This document shows, piece after piece, positions 44,485 through 52,969 of a stretch of 64,000 bases of DNA. This DNA is from Ferrovibrio sp041906005 (GTDB lineage Bacteria; Pseudomonadota; Alphaproteobacteria; Ferrovibrionales; Ferrovibrionaceae), in the NCBI RefSeq assembly GCF_041906005.1, contig NZ_JAYRJY010000001.1, positions 1,922,001 through 1,986,000 of the forward strand, in the 5' to 3' direction. Position numbers and translations under genes: made by a program. The notes under the pieces were generated by a model. It was not told the DNA's origin, did not search any database, and worked only from the letters and a program-made list of their open reading frames with translations. How positions within the stretch are numbered: the stretch's first letter is position 1; every line of letters starts with the position of its first letter.

Positions 44485-45915
44485 ATGGTTACGATGCTGA
44501 TCGGTTCCAAGCACAAGAAAGCGCTGCAGCAGATCGATGCGATCTGCAAGCGCGCCGCCCAGGGCGACATGTCCGGGCGCGTCCTGCATCTCGGGCAGTA
44601 TGGCGATCTGGCCCCCACTTTGGCCGCCTTCAATCGCCTGCTCGATCTGACCGATGCCTATATCCGCGAATCCGGCGCCTGCCTGGAGCATGCCTCCGAG
44701 GGCAAATATTATCGCCCCTTCCTGCCGCAGGGCATGGTGGGCAGTTTCCGCAAGGGCGCCGACATCATCAATCGCGCCCGCGAAAACATGGGCCAGCGCG
44801 CGAAGGACACCGCCGCTTTGCAGGAGGAAGTCTCCGGCCTGGTGGTGGCGGCGGCGGCCGGCGACCTGAAGCAGCGCATCGATCTCAACGGCAAGGATGG
44901 CTTCATGCGCCAGCTCGCCGATGGCATCAACACCCTGGTCGATCGCAGCGGCAGCGTGATCACCAACATCGCCGTGGTGATCGCCGGACTGGCGCGCGGC
45001 GATCTGAACCGGCAGGTCGATGGCGAGTATGAAGGGGTTTTCGCCTCGGTGCAGAACGACACCAACAGCACCATCGACAAGCTGCGCGATGTGGCCGGCA
45101 TGCTGACCCAGAATGCCAGCGCCGTGCACGATGCCGCCCGCGAGATTTCCGAGGCCAGCCGCGATCTGGCCCAGCGCACGGAAAGCCAGGCCGCCACGCT
45201 GGAGCAGACGGCGGCGGCGATGCATCAGATCACCGCGACGGTGAAGCAGAATGCCGACAACGCCCAGGCCGCCACCCAACTGGCGATGACGGCCAGCGAT
45301 ACCGCGGAAAAGGGCGGCGATGTGGTGCGCAGCGCCGTGCAGGCGGTGTCGCAGATCGAGCAGAGCGCGCAGAAGATCAGCGACATTGTCGGCCTGATCG
45401 ACGAGATCGCCTTCCAGACCAATCTCCTCGCGCTCAATGCCTCGGTCGAGGCGGCGCGTGCGGGCGAGGCCGGCAAGGGTTTCGCCGTGGTGGCGCAGGA
45501 AGTGCGCGCCCTGGCGCAGCGTTCGGCCAGCGCCTCGAAGGATATCAAGTCGCTGATCAGCGAGTCGAATACGCAGGTCAAGACGGGCGCGGCACTGGTC
45601 AACCAGGCCGGCGCCTCGCTGACCGAGATCGTCGGCGCGGTGAAGAAGGTGAACACGATCATCGCCGAGATTGCCTCGGCCTCGGCCGAGCAGTCGCGCG
45701 GCCTCGACGAAGTGAATGTCGCGGTCGGCAATCTGGACGAAATGACCCAGCGCAACGGCGCCCTGGTCGAGGAAACCAATGCCTCGGCGCAGAGCCTGGC
45801 CGAACAGGCCGAGCAGCTGGCCAGCGTGGTGCGCTTCTTCCAGGTGCAGCAGCGGCAGCCGGTCGCGGCGCCGCGTCTGGTCGAATGCCAGCCGATGCTG
45901 GACGCGGCGGAGTGA
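44485..45915 (+). CDS. Soluble methyl-accepting chemotaxis protein (pair 1)
   Basis: The product is 476 residues with no membrane helix or periplasmic domain. Residues 1 to about 200 are HAMP-like helical modules (ICKRAAQGDMSGRVLHLGQY, GDLKQRIDLNGKDGFMRQLA, GLARGDLNRQVDGEYEGVF). The rest is a signalling coiled coil with the conserved tip FQTNLLALNASVEAARAGEA and GFAVVAQEVRALAQRSA. It has no C-terminal CheR-binding pentapeptide. With the upstream PAS protein it looks like an Aer receptor split into two chains. CGGAAGGA lies ahead of the ATG. Confidence 0.9.
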   Translation: MVTMLIGSKHKKALQQIDAICKRAAQGDMSGRVLHLGQYGDLAPTLAAFNRLLDLTDAYIRESGACLEHASEGKYYRPFLPQGMVGSFRKGADIINRARENMGQRAKDTAALQEEVSGLVVAAAAGDLKQRIDLNGKDGFMRQLADGINTLVDRSGSVITNIAVVIAGLARGDLNRQVDGEYEGVFASVQNDTNSTIDKLRDVAGMLTQNASAVHDAAREISEASRDLAQRTESQAATLEQTAAAMHQITATVKQNADNAQAATQLAMTASDTAEKGGDVVRSAVQAVSQIEQSAQKISDIVGLIDEIAFQTNLLALNASVEAARAGEAGKGFAVVAQEVRALAQRSASASKDIKSLISESNTQVKTGAALVNQAGASLTEIVGAVKKVNTIIAEIASASAEQSRGLDEVNVAVGNLDEMTQRNGALVEETNASAQSLAEQAEQLASVVRFFQVQQRQPVAAPRLVECQPMLDAAE

Positions 45916-46153
45916 CGTCGATACTGCGGGCATGCAGCCATGGCGGGTCGGGAACCATCCCGGCCCGCCGGCGATTCCGGTGAAAATTGCCGGAATACGC
46001 GACGGAAACTGGAACTGATTTAAGTCAAATTCTTCGTGAATCTTATTATCGACTCAATATCTTAAGTGATGTTTTAAACATAAATTATTCTTGCCATGAC
46101 AATCTCCTGCTGAGACTAATAACGCAGTATTCAACCTTCGGGGGGAGGGGGAA

Positions 46154-46684
46154 ATGCAGCGGCCGGAGCCAACCGGGCGGGAACGACAATTCGCCGAGAA
46201 CCAGATCATCGTCAGCAAGACGGATCTGAAAGGGCGCATCACCTACGTCAACGACATCTTCTGCCAGGTCGGCCTCTACGAGGAAGAGGAAGTCCTGGGC
46301 CAGCCGCATTCCATCGTGCGCCACCCCGAGATGCCGCGTGCGGTGTTCCATCTGCTCTGGCAGCGCATTCGCGATGGCGAGGAAATCTTCGCCTATGTGA
46401 AAAACCTGGCGAAGAACGGCGATCATTACTGGGTGCTCGCCCATGTCACGCCCAGCCGCGACCTGCAGGGCAATGTCGATGGCTTTCATTCCAACCGCCG
46501 CGTGCCGGGCCGTGCGGCGCTCTCGGTGATCGAGCCGTTGTATCGCAGCATCTGCGACGAAGAGGATCGCCATGCCGATCGCAAGCAGGGCATGCAGGCC
46601 GGCATCGCCATGATTGAAAGCGCATTGCAGGCGCGTGGCCTGGATTACGACCGTTTCGTGCTGGGGCTGGCCGCGCAGGCCTGA
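46154..46684 (+). CDS. Aer-type PAS sensor protein (pair 2)
   Basis: The product is 176 residues, clearly a duplicate of the PAS gene at 43919: IVSKTDLKGRITYVNDIFCQ, IVRHPEMPRAVFHLLWQRI and VKNLAKNGDHYWVLAHVTP, with the same C-terminal RKQGMQAG region. A very purine-rich GGGGGGAGGGGGAA precedes the start, so translation may be stronger than for pair 1. The 238 bases upstream are AT-rich in their second half and probably hold a promoter; I saw no gene there. Confidence 0.85.
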   Translation: MQRPEPTGRERQFAENQIIVSKTDLKGRITYVNDIFCQVGLYEEEEVLGQPHSIVRHPEMPRAVFHLLWQRIRDGEEIFAYVKNLAKNGDHYWVLAHVTPSRDLQGNVDGFHSNRRVPGRAALSVIEPLYRSICDEEDRHADRKQGMQAGIAMIESALQARGLDYDRFVLGLAAQA

Positions 46685-46713
46685 GACATTCTCGATAAAC
46701 CGGGAGACATCAC

Positions 46714-48078
46714 ATGCTGGGTGCGTCGCGACACCGTAAGGCATTGGCACAGATCGACGCGGTCTGCGCCAGGGCGGCGCAGGGCGATATGTCGGGGCGC
46801 ATCCTGCATCTGAAGGAGTATGGCGATCTGGCACCGACCCTGGCGGCCTTCAATCGCCTGCTGGATCTCACCGATGCGTATATCCGGGAATCCGGCGCAT
46901 CGCTCTCCTTCGCGGCCCAGGGCAAATATTTTCGTCCCTTCCTGCCGCAAGGCATGGTCGGGAACTTCCGTGGCGGCGCCGATATCATCAACGGCGCGCG
47001 CCAGACCATGGAAGTCGGCGCGGAGGAAACCGCGCGCCTGCAGGCCGAGGTGGCGCAACTGGTGGCGGCTGCGGCCGCCGGCGATCTGGGCGGCCGCCTC
47101 AGCCTGGATGGCAAGGACGGCTTCATGCGCCGCCTGGCCGAGGGCATCAACATGCTGGTCGATCGCACCGGCACAGCCTTCGGCGAGGTGGCGCGCGTCA
47201 TCGCCGCGCTGGCCAATGGCGATCTCGGCAAGCAGATGGAGGGCGATTACCAGGGTGTCTTCGCTACCGTGCAGCAGGACACCAACCGCACCGTTGCCGC
47301 CCTGCGCGACGTGGCGCAGCAGCTCAGCCAGGCCGCCGAGGCCGTGCAGGCCGCCGCCGACGAGATCGATGAAGGCAGCCGCGACCTGGCGGGCCGTACC
47401 GAAAGCCAGGCCGCCACCCTGGAGCAGACGGCGGCGGCGATGCACCAGATCACCGAGACGGTGCGCCAGACGGCCGACAACGCCCAGGCGGCCAGCCAGC
47501 TCACGGTGGCGGCACGCGATACGGCGCAAAAAGGCGGCGCCGTGGTGCAGGAAGCCGTGCAGGCGATGACGCGCATCGAGGAAAGCGCCGCGAGGATCTC
47601 CGATATCGTCGGCCTGATCGACGAGATCGCCTTCCAGACCAACCTGCTCGCCCTGAACGCATCGGTCGAGGCGGCGCGGGCGGGCGAGGCCGGCAAGGGC
47701 TTTGCCGTGGTGGCGCAGGAGGTGCGCGCCCTGGCGCAGCGCTCGGCCAATGCGTCGAAAGACATCAAGGCGCTGATCGCCGAATCCAACGCCCAGGTGA
47801 AAACCGGCGCCGAACTGGTCAATCGCGCCGGTGCTTCGCTGGGCGACATCGTCAATGCGGTGAAGAAGGCCAGCGACATCGTGGCCGAGATCGCGGCGGC
47901 CTCGATCGAGCAGTCGCGCAGCCTGAACGAGGCCAACACCGCCGTCGCCAGCCTGGACCAGATGACCCAGCGCAACAGCGCCCTGGTCGAGGAAACCTCG
48001 GCCTCGGCGCGCACGCTGGCCGATCTGTCGCGTCGCTTAAGCGGTATTGTCGGTTTCTTCCGCCTGTCGCACAGCTAG
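46714..48078 (+). CDS. Soluble methyl-accepting chemotaxis protein (pair 2)
   Basis: The product is 454 residues, paralogous throughout to the receptor at 44485. It shows the same HAMP-like modules (VCARAAQGDMSGRILHLKEY, AAAGDLGGRLSLDGKDGFM, GDLGKQMEGDYQGVF) and the same signalling tip (AFQTNLLALNASVEAARAGE). It is cytoplasmic with no membrane segment. The C-terminus stops about 20 residues sooner than pair 1, at IVGFFRLSHS, without a CheR pentapeptide. It begins 29 bases after its PAS partner. Confidence 0.9.
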   Translation: MLGASRHRKALAQIDAVCARAAQGDMSGRILHLKEYGDLAPTLAAFNRLLDLTDAYIRESGASLSFAAQGKYFRPFLPQGMVGNFRGGADIINGARQTMEVGAEETARLQAEVAQLVAAAAAGDLGGRLSLDGKDGFMRRLAEGINMLVDRTGTAFGEVARVIAALANGDLGKQMEGDYQGVFATVQQDTNRTVAALRDVAQQLSQAAEAVQAAADEIDEGSRDLAGRTESQAATLEQTAAAMHQITETVRQTADNAQAASQLTVAARDTAQKGGAVVQEAVQAMTRIEESAARISDIVGLIDEIAFQTNLLALNASVEAARAGEAGKGFAVVAQEVRALAQRSANASKDIKALIAESNAQVKTGAELVNRAGASLGDIVNAVKKASDIVAEIAAASIEQSRSLNEANTAVASLDQMTQRNSALVEETSASARTLADLSRRLSGIVGFFRLSHS

Positions 48079-48095
48079 CCGTTTTCCGCGTCGCC

Positions 48096-48581
48096 ATGCC
48101 GCCTTTCGATTCCAGTACCGTCACGCTGTGCCGCCGTTGTCTGGCTGCCGGCAAGCAGCCCTGCAAGGCCAGCCTGTTGCGCCTGCATGATTACTGGGAG
48201 GCCAAACGCGGCTCGCGCGCCTTTCCTGCCCGCGCCGATATCGATCCGCTGGAACTGCGCGATCTGCTGCCCAACATCTTCATCATTGAAGTCCTGGCCG
48301 AGGCGCCGCATTTCCGCTACCGCCTCTCGGGCAGCGGCGTCGATGAACTGCATGGCCAGAGCCTGACCGGCAAATCGCCGCGCGACATCAAGACGGCGGA
48401 AATCGCCGCCGTGGTGGAGGAGCAGTATCGCGCGGCCCTGACCGACCGCCGGCCGCGCTGCGACCATGTGAAGCTGCTGGCGCGCGACGACACCTACTGG
48501 CATTTCGAACGGCTGATCCTGCCGCTCTCCGATGATGGCGAGCGGATCAACATGTTCCTGTGCGGGATCTACGCGACCTGA
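48096..48581 (+). CDS. PAS_5-type domain protein
   Basis: The product is 161 residues. After a Cys-containing start (LCRRCLAAGKQPC) it shows the PAS_5 pattern of Rhodospirillales proteins: LLRLHDYWEAKRGSRAFPAR, DIDPLELRDLLPNIFIIEVL and FRYRLSGSGVDELHGQSLTG, with ERLILPLSDDGERINMFLCG near the end. No output domain is attached. It lies 17 bases after the second receptor gene and may belong to that signalling cluster. It converges on the LysR gene with a 13-base overlap. Confidence 0.8.
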   Translation: MPPFDSSTVTLCRRCLAAGKQPCKASLLRLHDYWEAKRGSRAFPARADIDPLELRDLLPNIFIIEVLAEAPHFRYRLSGSGVDELHGQSLTGKSPRDIKTAEIAAVVEEQYRAALTDRRPRCDHVKLLARDDTYWHFERLILPLSDDGERINMFLCGIYAT

Positions 48582-49474
48582 GCGGATGATCGCCGCGCCG
48601 CGCGCCCTTCGGCCAGCAGGCCGGACTTGCCCTCGAACAGCGCGATCATGAAATCCATCACCATCCGCACCCGTGGCGACCGGCGCAGGTCCGGATGGAC
48701 CAGCAGCCAGATTTCGCGGTCGGCGCCGCCGGCATCCAGCGGCAGCCGTTTCAACAGCGGGTCTTCCGCCGCAAGGAAATGCGGGATGGCGGCGATGCCG
48801 AGGCCAGCACGCGCCGCCTGATAGAGGCTGGCAAGATCGTTGGCAGTGAAAGCCAGCGGGCGGCCCCGGGTCTGTTTCATGAGCAGACGCTGCTGCGGCA
48901 CATGCTCCAGACTGCTGTCATAGCCGATATAGTCGCGCTCGGCGGGCTTGCGCGCTGCCAGATAGTCTCGCGCCGCATAGAAGCCATAGCCGAGCCGTCC
49001 TATCCGTCGCGCCACCAGCCGGCCGTCGTCGGGTTTGCTCAGGCGCACGGCCAGATCGGCCTCGCGGCGTTCCAGGTTGGCAGCGGGAGCACCGCCGACC
49101 AATTCAATGCGAATGGCCGGATGGCGGTCGCGGAACGGACGCAGGTGCGGTGCGATGAAAGCCGAGGCCACCACCGGTGGCGCGGCGACGCGCACCACGC
49201 CGCCTGGTTCCGCGCTGGCGCTGCCGGCCAGCCTGCCAAGGGTGATGGCCTCGTCCTCGACCCGTTCCGCCGCGGCCAGCAGCCGCTGGCCTTCTTCCGT
49301 CAGCACGTAGCCACGCGCCAGCCGGTCGAACAGTTTCAATCCCATCCGTCGTTCCAGCGCGCCGATGCGCCGCGCGACGGTCGAGTGATCCACCTTCAGC
49401 CGCCGCGCGGCCTGCGAGAGCGAACCGACACGGCCGAGCTCGAGGAAGTAGCGGATGTCATCCCAGTTCTTCAT
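48569..49474 (-). CDS. LysR-family transcriptional regulator
   Basis: The product is 301 residues. The winged helix reads MKNWDDIRYFLELGRVGSLSQAARRLKVDHSTVARRIGA in overlapping parts (helix-turn-helix at about 20-40). The effector domain contains VRVAAPPVVASAFIAPHL and IRIELVGGAPAANLERREAD. It is divergent from a quinone-oxidoreductase-like gene, which it probably regulates through palindromes at 49536-49576. A GTG three codons upstream is possible. Confidence 0.9.
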   Translation of the reverse strand: MKNWDDIRYFLELGRVGSLSQAARRLKVDHSTVARRIGALERRMGLKLFDRLARGYVLTEEGQRLLAAAERVEDEAITLGRLAGSASAEPGGVVRVAAPPVVASAFIAPHLRPFRDRHPAIRIELVGGAPAANLERREADLAVRLSKPDDGRLVARRIGRLGYGFYAARDYLAARKPAERDYIGYDSSLEHVPQQRLLMKQTRGRPLAFTANDLASLYQAARAGLGIAAIPHFLAAEDPLLKRLPLDAGGADREIWLLVHPDLRRSPRVRMVMDFMIALFEGKSGLLAEGRAARRSSAQVA

Positions 49475-49535
49475 GGCGATCACGGTTCCAGGCGGTTGCG
49501 GGACAGGCGGCTGCGGGCAGGCCGGTCATTCTCCT

Positions 49536-49576
49536 ATCTGGGCAAAATCACCCAGATGATTTGCAAAAATATCATC
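49536..49576. promoter_or_regulatory. Paired palindromes in the lysR/oxidoreductase intergenic region
   Basis: ATCTGGG-N8-CCCAGAT (49536-49557) is a perfect 7-bp inverted repeat, and GATGAT-N10-ATCATC (49555-49576) a perfect 6-bp one overlapping it by three bases. They lie midway between the divergent starts, the usual place for a LysR recognition and activation site. Binding is inferred. Confidence 0.5.
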
Positions 49577-49646
49577 TATCGAGATTTTTTGCAGAGACTA
49601 GTTTTCCGGCCGAGGCGCATGTTCCGGCCGAGGAGGGCCATCAGCC

Positions 49647-50657
49647 ATGAACAGCATGACCAGCGGGATGACTGGCGGCGTGACCACGCGGGTCATCGAG
49701 ATGCGGCAGCCCGGCGGGCCGGCGATGCTGCAACTCGCGGACCGGCAGATCGCGGCGCCCGGACCGGGAGAGGTGTTGCTGCGCCAGCACGCCGCCGGGG
49801 TCAATTTTGTCGATATTTACCATCGCACCGGCCTGTATCCGCTACCTGTCTGGCCGGCAGTGCCAGGCATCGACGGGGCCGGCGTGGTTGCTGCCATCGG
49901 CGCAGAGGTGGAGGATGTCGCGCCCGGCGACCGCGTTGCCTGGATGGGCCAGCCGGTCGGCGGTTATGCTGAATGGCGGCTGCTGCCGGCGGCCAAGCTG
50001 GTGAAATTGCCGCAGGATATCGCCACTGACGTCGCGGCGGCGGCGATGACGCGCGGCATCACCGCCCATATGCTGCTTTGCCATGTCTATCCGGTCGGGC
50101 CGGGCAGTACGGTGCTGGTGCATGCCGCCGCCGGTGGCCTTGGCCTGATTCTCACCCAATGGGCAAAGCGGCTCGGCGCCACGGTCATCGGCACGGTCGG
50201 TTCGCCAGCCAAAGGCGAACTGGCGCGACGCCATGGCATCGATCATGCCTTGCTCTACCGCGACCGGGATTTCGTCACCGATCTGCGGGCGCTGACGGAC
50301 GGCGCCGGCGTCGACTATGTCATCGACGGCATCGGCGGCGACACCCTGCGCCGAAGCCTCGACTGCGTCAGGCCGTTCGGCATGGTTGCCAGCATCGGAC
50401 AGGCCGGCGGACCGATCGCCCCGCTGGATGTCTTCGAGATCGGGCCCCGCCGTTCGCTCACCTTCGCGCGGCCAAGCGTGATGGCTTATGCCGGCAACCC
50501 GCATCTGTATGGCCGGGCCACCCGGGCGGTGCTGGCCGAGTTGCAGGCCGGCCTGCGGATCGAGATCGGCGCACGCTATCCGCTGGCCGCGGCCGCCGCG
50601 GCCCAGTGCGCGCTTGAGGCCGGCAGCACCACCGGCTCGATCCTGCTGGAAATGTGA
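49647..50657 (+). CDS. NADPH:quinone oxidoreductase-like (zinc-free MDR) enzyme
   Basis: The product is 336 residues of the QOR branch of the medium-chain dehydrogenases. GEVLLRQHAAGVNFVDIYHR, VPGIDGAGVVAAIGAEVEDV and the cofactor loop VHAAAGGLGLILTQWAKRLG are typical, and no zinc-binding cysteines are seen. It reduces quinones or related enones with NADPH. It is transcribed away from the LysR gene, with which it shares a palindrome-containing gap. Confidence 0.9.
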   Translation: MNSMTSGMTGGVTTRVIEMRQPGGPAMLQLADRQIAAPGPGEVLLRQHAAGVNFVDIYHRTGLYPLPVWPAVPGIDGAGVVAAIGAEVEDVAPGDRVAWMGQPVGGYAEWRLLPAAKLVKLPQDIATDVAAAAMTRGITAHMLLCHVYPVGPGSTVLVHAAAGGLGLILTQWAKRLGATVIGTVGSPAKGELARRHGIDHALLYRDRDFVTDLRALTDGAGVDYVIDGIGGDTLRRSLDCVRPFGMVASIGQAGGPIAPLDVFEIGPRRSLTFARPSVMAYAGNPHLYGRATRAVLAELQAGLRIEIGARYPLAAAAAAQCALEAGSTTGSILLEM

Positions 50658-50669
50658 GTTGCTCCGGCC

Positions 50670-51704
50670 TCAGCCAAACATCTGCCGCGCCAGCCTGGTG
50701 CCCTCGCCCAAAGCCGCCACTTTTGCGATGGCGACCTCGCGCGACAGCGGCGCCAGGCCGCAATTGGTGCAGGGGATGATGCGCTCCTTGGGCACATACT
50801 GCATCGCCGTCCTGATCGTCTCGGCGATCTGCTGCGGCGTCTCGATGGCATCGCTTGCCACATCGATCACGCCCACCATCACCTCCTTGCCCTCCAGCAG
50901 GGCCATCAGATGCGGCGGCACGCGCGAATTGAAGCATTCCAGCGACACCTGGTGGATGCGGCTTTTCGCCAGCGCCGGGAAGAAATCCTCATACTGGCGC
51001 CATTCGCTGCCCAGGCCCTGCTTCCAGTCGATATTGGCCTTGATGCCGTAGCCGTAGCAGATATGCACGGCGGTCTTGGTCTTCAGGCCGTCGATGGCGC
51101 GGTGCAGGGCCTCGATGCCCCAGCCCGCCGCTTCTTTTGTGTAGGCATTGAAGGCCGGTTCGTCGAACTGGATGATGTCCACGCCCTCGGCTTCCAGGGC
51201 TTTCGCTTCCTGATTCAGCAGGTCGGCGAAAGCCATGGCGCATTTCACCCGGTCGCCGTAATGGCGGTCGGCCACCGTGTCCATGATGGTCATCGGGCCG
51301 GGCAGGGTGAACTTGATCGGCAGCCTGGTATGGGCGCGCAGGAACTTGCCTTCCCAGGGATGGGCGCGGCCCTTCAGTTTCAGCTCGCCCACCACCTGCG
51401 GCACCATCGCCTTGTAGCGGTCGGCGCGGATGCCGATCTCCACCTTGTGGGCGCGGTCGATGCCGTCCACATTCTCCACGAAGCCATGCACGAAATGCTG
51501 GCGCGACATCTCGCCGTCGCCGATCACGCTCAGACCCGCATCTTCCTGCCGCTTGATCCACAGCAGCGTGGCATCGCGCTTGGCGGTCTCCAGCGCCTCG
51601 CCGCTCTGCTGCCATTGCGGCCACAGCTTGTTGGTCTCGGCCAGCCAGAAGGGTTTCGGCAGGCTGCCGGCCAGGGTGGCGGGGAACAGGATCGGTGCGG
51701 CCAT
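50670..51704 (-). CDS. Core (short) MetE-like methyltransferase
   Basis: The product is 344 residues, equal to the C-terminal catalytic half of cobalamin-independent methionine synthase. LFPATLAGSLPKPFWL opens it. The zinc ligands are readable as HICYGYG (His, Cys), SLECFNS (Glu) and IIPCTNCGLAPLSREVA (Cys). IQFDEPAFNAYTKEA lies in the middle. The N-terminal substrate half of full MetE is absent. Core MetE proteins use methyl donors other than methyl-tetrahydrofolate polyglutamate in some bacteria; the donor here is unknown. Confidence 0.85.
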   Translation of the reverse strand: MAAPILFPATLAGSLPKPFWLAETNKLWPQWQQSGEALETAKRDATLLWIKRQEDAGLSVIGDGEMSRQHFVHGFVENVDGIDRAHKVEIGIRADRYKAMVPQVVGELKLKGRAHPWEGKFLRAHTRLPIKFTLPGPMTIMDTVADRHYGDRVKCAMAFADLLNQEAKALEAEGVDIIQFDEPAFNAYTKEAAGWGIEALHRAIDGLKTKTAVHICYGYGIKANIDWKQGLGSEWRQYEDFFPALAKSRIHQVSLECFNSRVPPHLMALLEGKEVMVGVIDVASDAIETPQQIAETIRTAMQYVPKERIIPCTNCGLAPLSREVAIAKVAALGEGTRLARQMFG

Positions 51705-51807
51705 TTTATTTTCCTCCCGGAAATACGCTTCGGCGGCAATCTAGTCCGCCTCATCGCCAATGCAAACCACCGTGGCGGTCAGGCCGGGCCGTACCAATCC
51801 GGACCAG

Positions 51808-52839
51808 CTAGGTCCGGTCCGGCCGGGTATCGGATGTGGCGAAGTCGGGGATCTGGAACTGCCGCCGGTAATGGCCCGGCGTCACGCCGGTCAGCCGTTT
51901 GAACAATCGACGGAAAAAGGCCGGATCCTCATAACCGACGCGCCAGCCGATCTCCTCGACCGAATCATTGGTGCGTTCCAGCCGGCGCTTGGCGTCCTCG
52001 ATGCGCAACTGCTGCACATAGGCCAGCGGCGCATGGCTGGTGGCGTTCGAGAAGCGCCGGTTGAAGGTGCGCTCGGCCAGGCCCGAGCGGCGGATCATCT
52101 CATCCACCGGATCGGCCACCGAGAAATGCTTCGCCAGCCAGTCCTGCGCCTCGAGAATGGCGGCATCGCCATGATCGCGACGGCCCTCGAACAGCATGTA
52201 TGGCCCCAACCCGTCGCGATGCCATTGCAGGGCGAAGAAACGCGCCACGGTCTGCGCCGTCGTGGGACCCACATGGCGCGCCACCAGGTATAATGCCAGG
52301 TCGTGCCACGACATCGAGGCGCCGGAGGAAACGAACTGTCCGCGTTCGCCGGCGACGACCAGCGTTTTCTCCGGGCAGATCGGCACGTTTGGATAAAGCT
52401 TGTGGAAATCGGGCGCGTAGCTCCAGTGCAGGGTTGTGCTGCGTCCATCCAGCAGGCCGGTTTCAGCAATCAGGAATGCGCCCGAGCAGGCCGAGCACAG
52501 CGTGGCGCCACGCTCATGCACCTGCTGCAGCCAGTCGACCAGTCCGGGATAGCGGCCGACGCGCCAGTCCGGATTGAGCACGACCGACGGCACGATGACG
52601 ATGTCGGTGGCGTGAATGCCGGCAATGCCGCGATGGGGCTGCACCGGCAGGCCGCTGGCCAGGCGGATCGACTCGGTGGTCTGGGCGACGATCTCCACCG
52701 TGAATGGCGGCGTCTCGGGCAGCGATGAATCCGCTCCCTTCAGCATCCTGAAGCTGTTCAGCACGTCATACAGGCCATGCAGCGTCGAGATCGACGCATC
52801 CGGAATCGCGATCAGACTGACATGAAGCGGTTTCGGCAT
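51808..52839 (-). CDS. GlxA-type AraC-family regulator with DJ-1/PfpI domain
   Basis: The product is 343 residues. The N-terminal DJ-1/PfpI-like domain (about 5-190) carries ATLCSACSGAFLIAETGLL, and the C-terminal AraC helix-turn-helix pair carries LAERTFNRRFSNATSHAPLA and VEEIGWRVGYEDPAFFRRLF. The ligand is unknown. It is divergent from the methyltransferase gene at 52970 with 130 bases between. I chose the ATG at 52839; a TTG four codons upstream is open. Confidence 0.88.
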   Translation of the reverse strand: MPKPLHVSLIAIPDASISTLHGLYDVLNSFRMLKGADSSLPETPPFTVEIVAQTTESIRLASGLPVQPHRGIAGIHATDIVIVPSVVLNPDWRVGRYPGLVDWLQQVHERGATLCSACSGAFLIAETGLLDGRSTTLHWSYAPDFHKLYPNVPICPEKTLVVAGERGQFVSSGASMSWHDLALYLVARHVGPTTAQTVARFFALQWHRDGLGPYMLFEGRRDHGDAAILEAQDWLAKHFSVADPVDEMIRRSGLAERTFNRRFSNATSHAPLAYVQQLRIEDAKRRLERTNDSVEEIGWRVGYEDPAFFRRLFKRLTGVTPGHYRRQFQIPDFATSDTRPDRT

Positions 52840-52969
52840 ATTCGGCGGCAATGGCGGAATTGAACCTGTATCGGCAGGTTACGCTCTCGTGCCGTCCTCC
52901 GGCAACCGCCATTGTCCGCGCTGCGGCCCACCGGTCTTGCGGGCCGGTTTAACGTTACGGAGGCGTAGG

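Noticed and set aside
46640..46690. Possible fusion of the PAS protein and receptor through a frameshift.
   Set aside because: Both pairs have clean stops, separate ribosome-binding sites and the same two-gene layout, so the split is real rather than a sequencing error.
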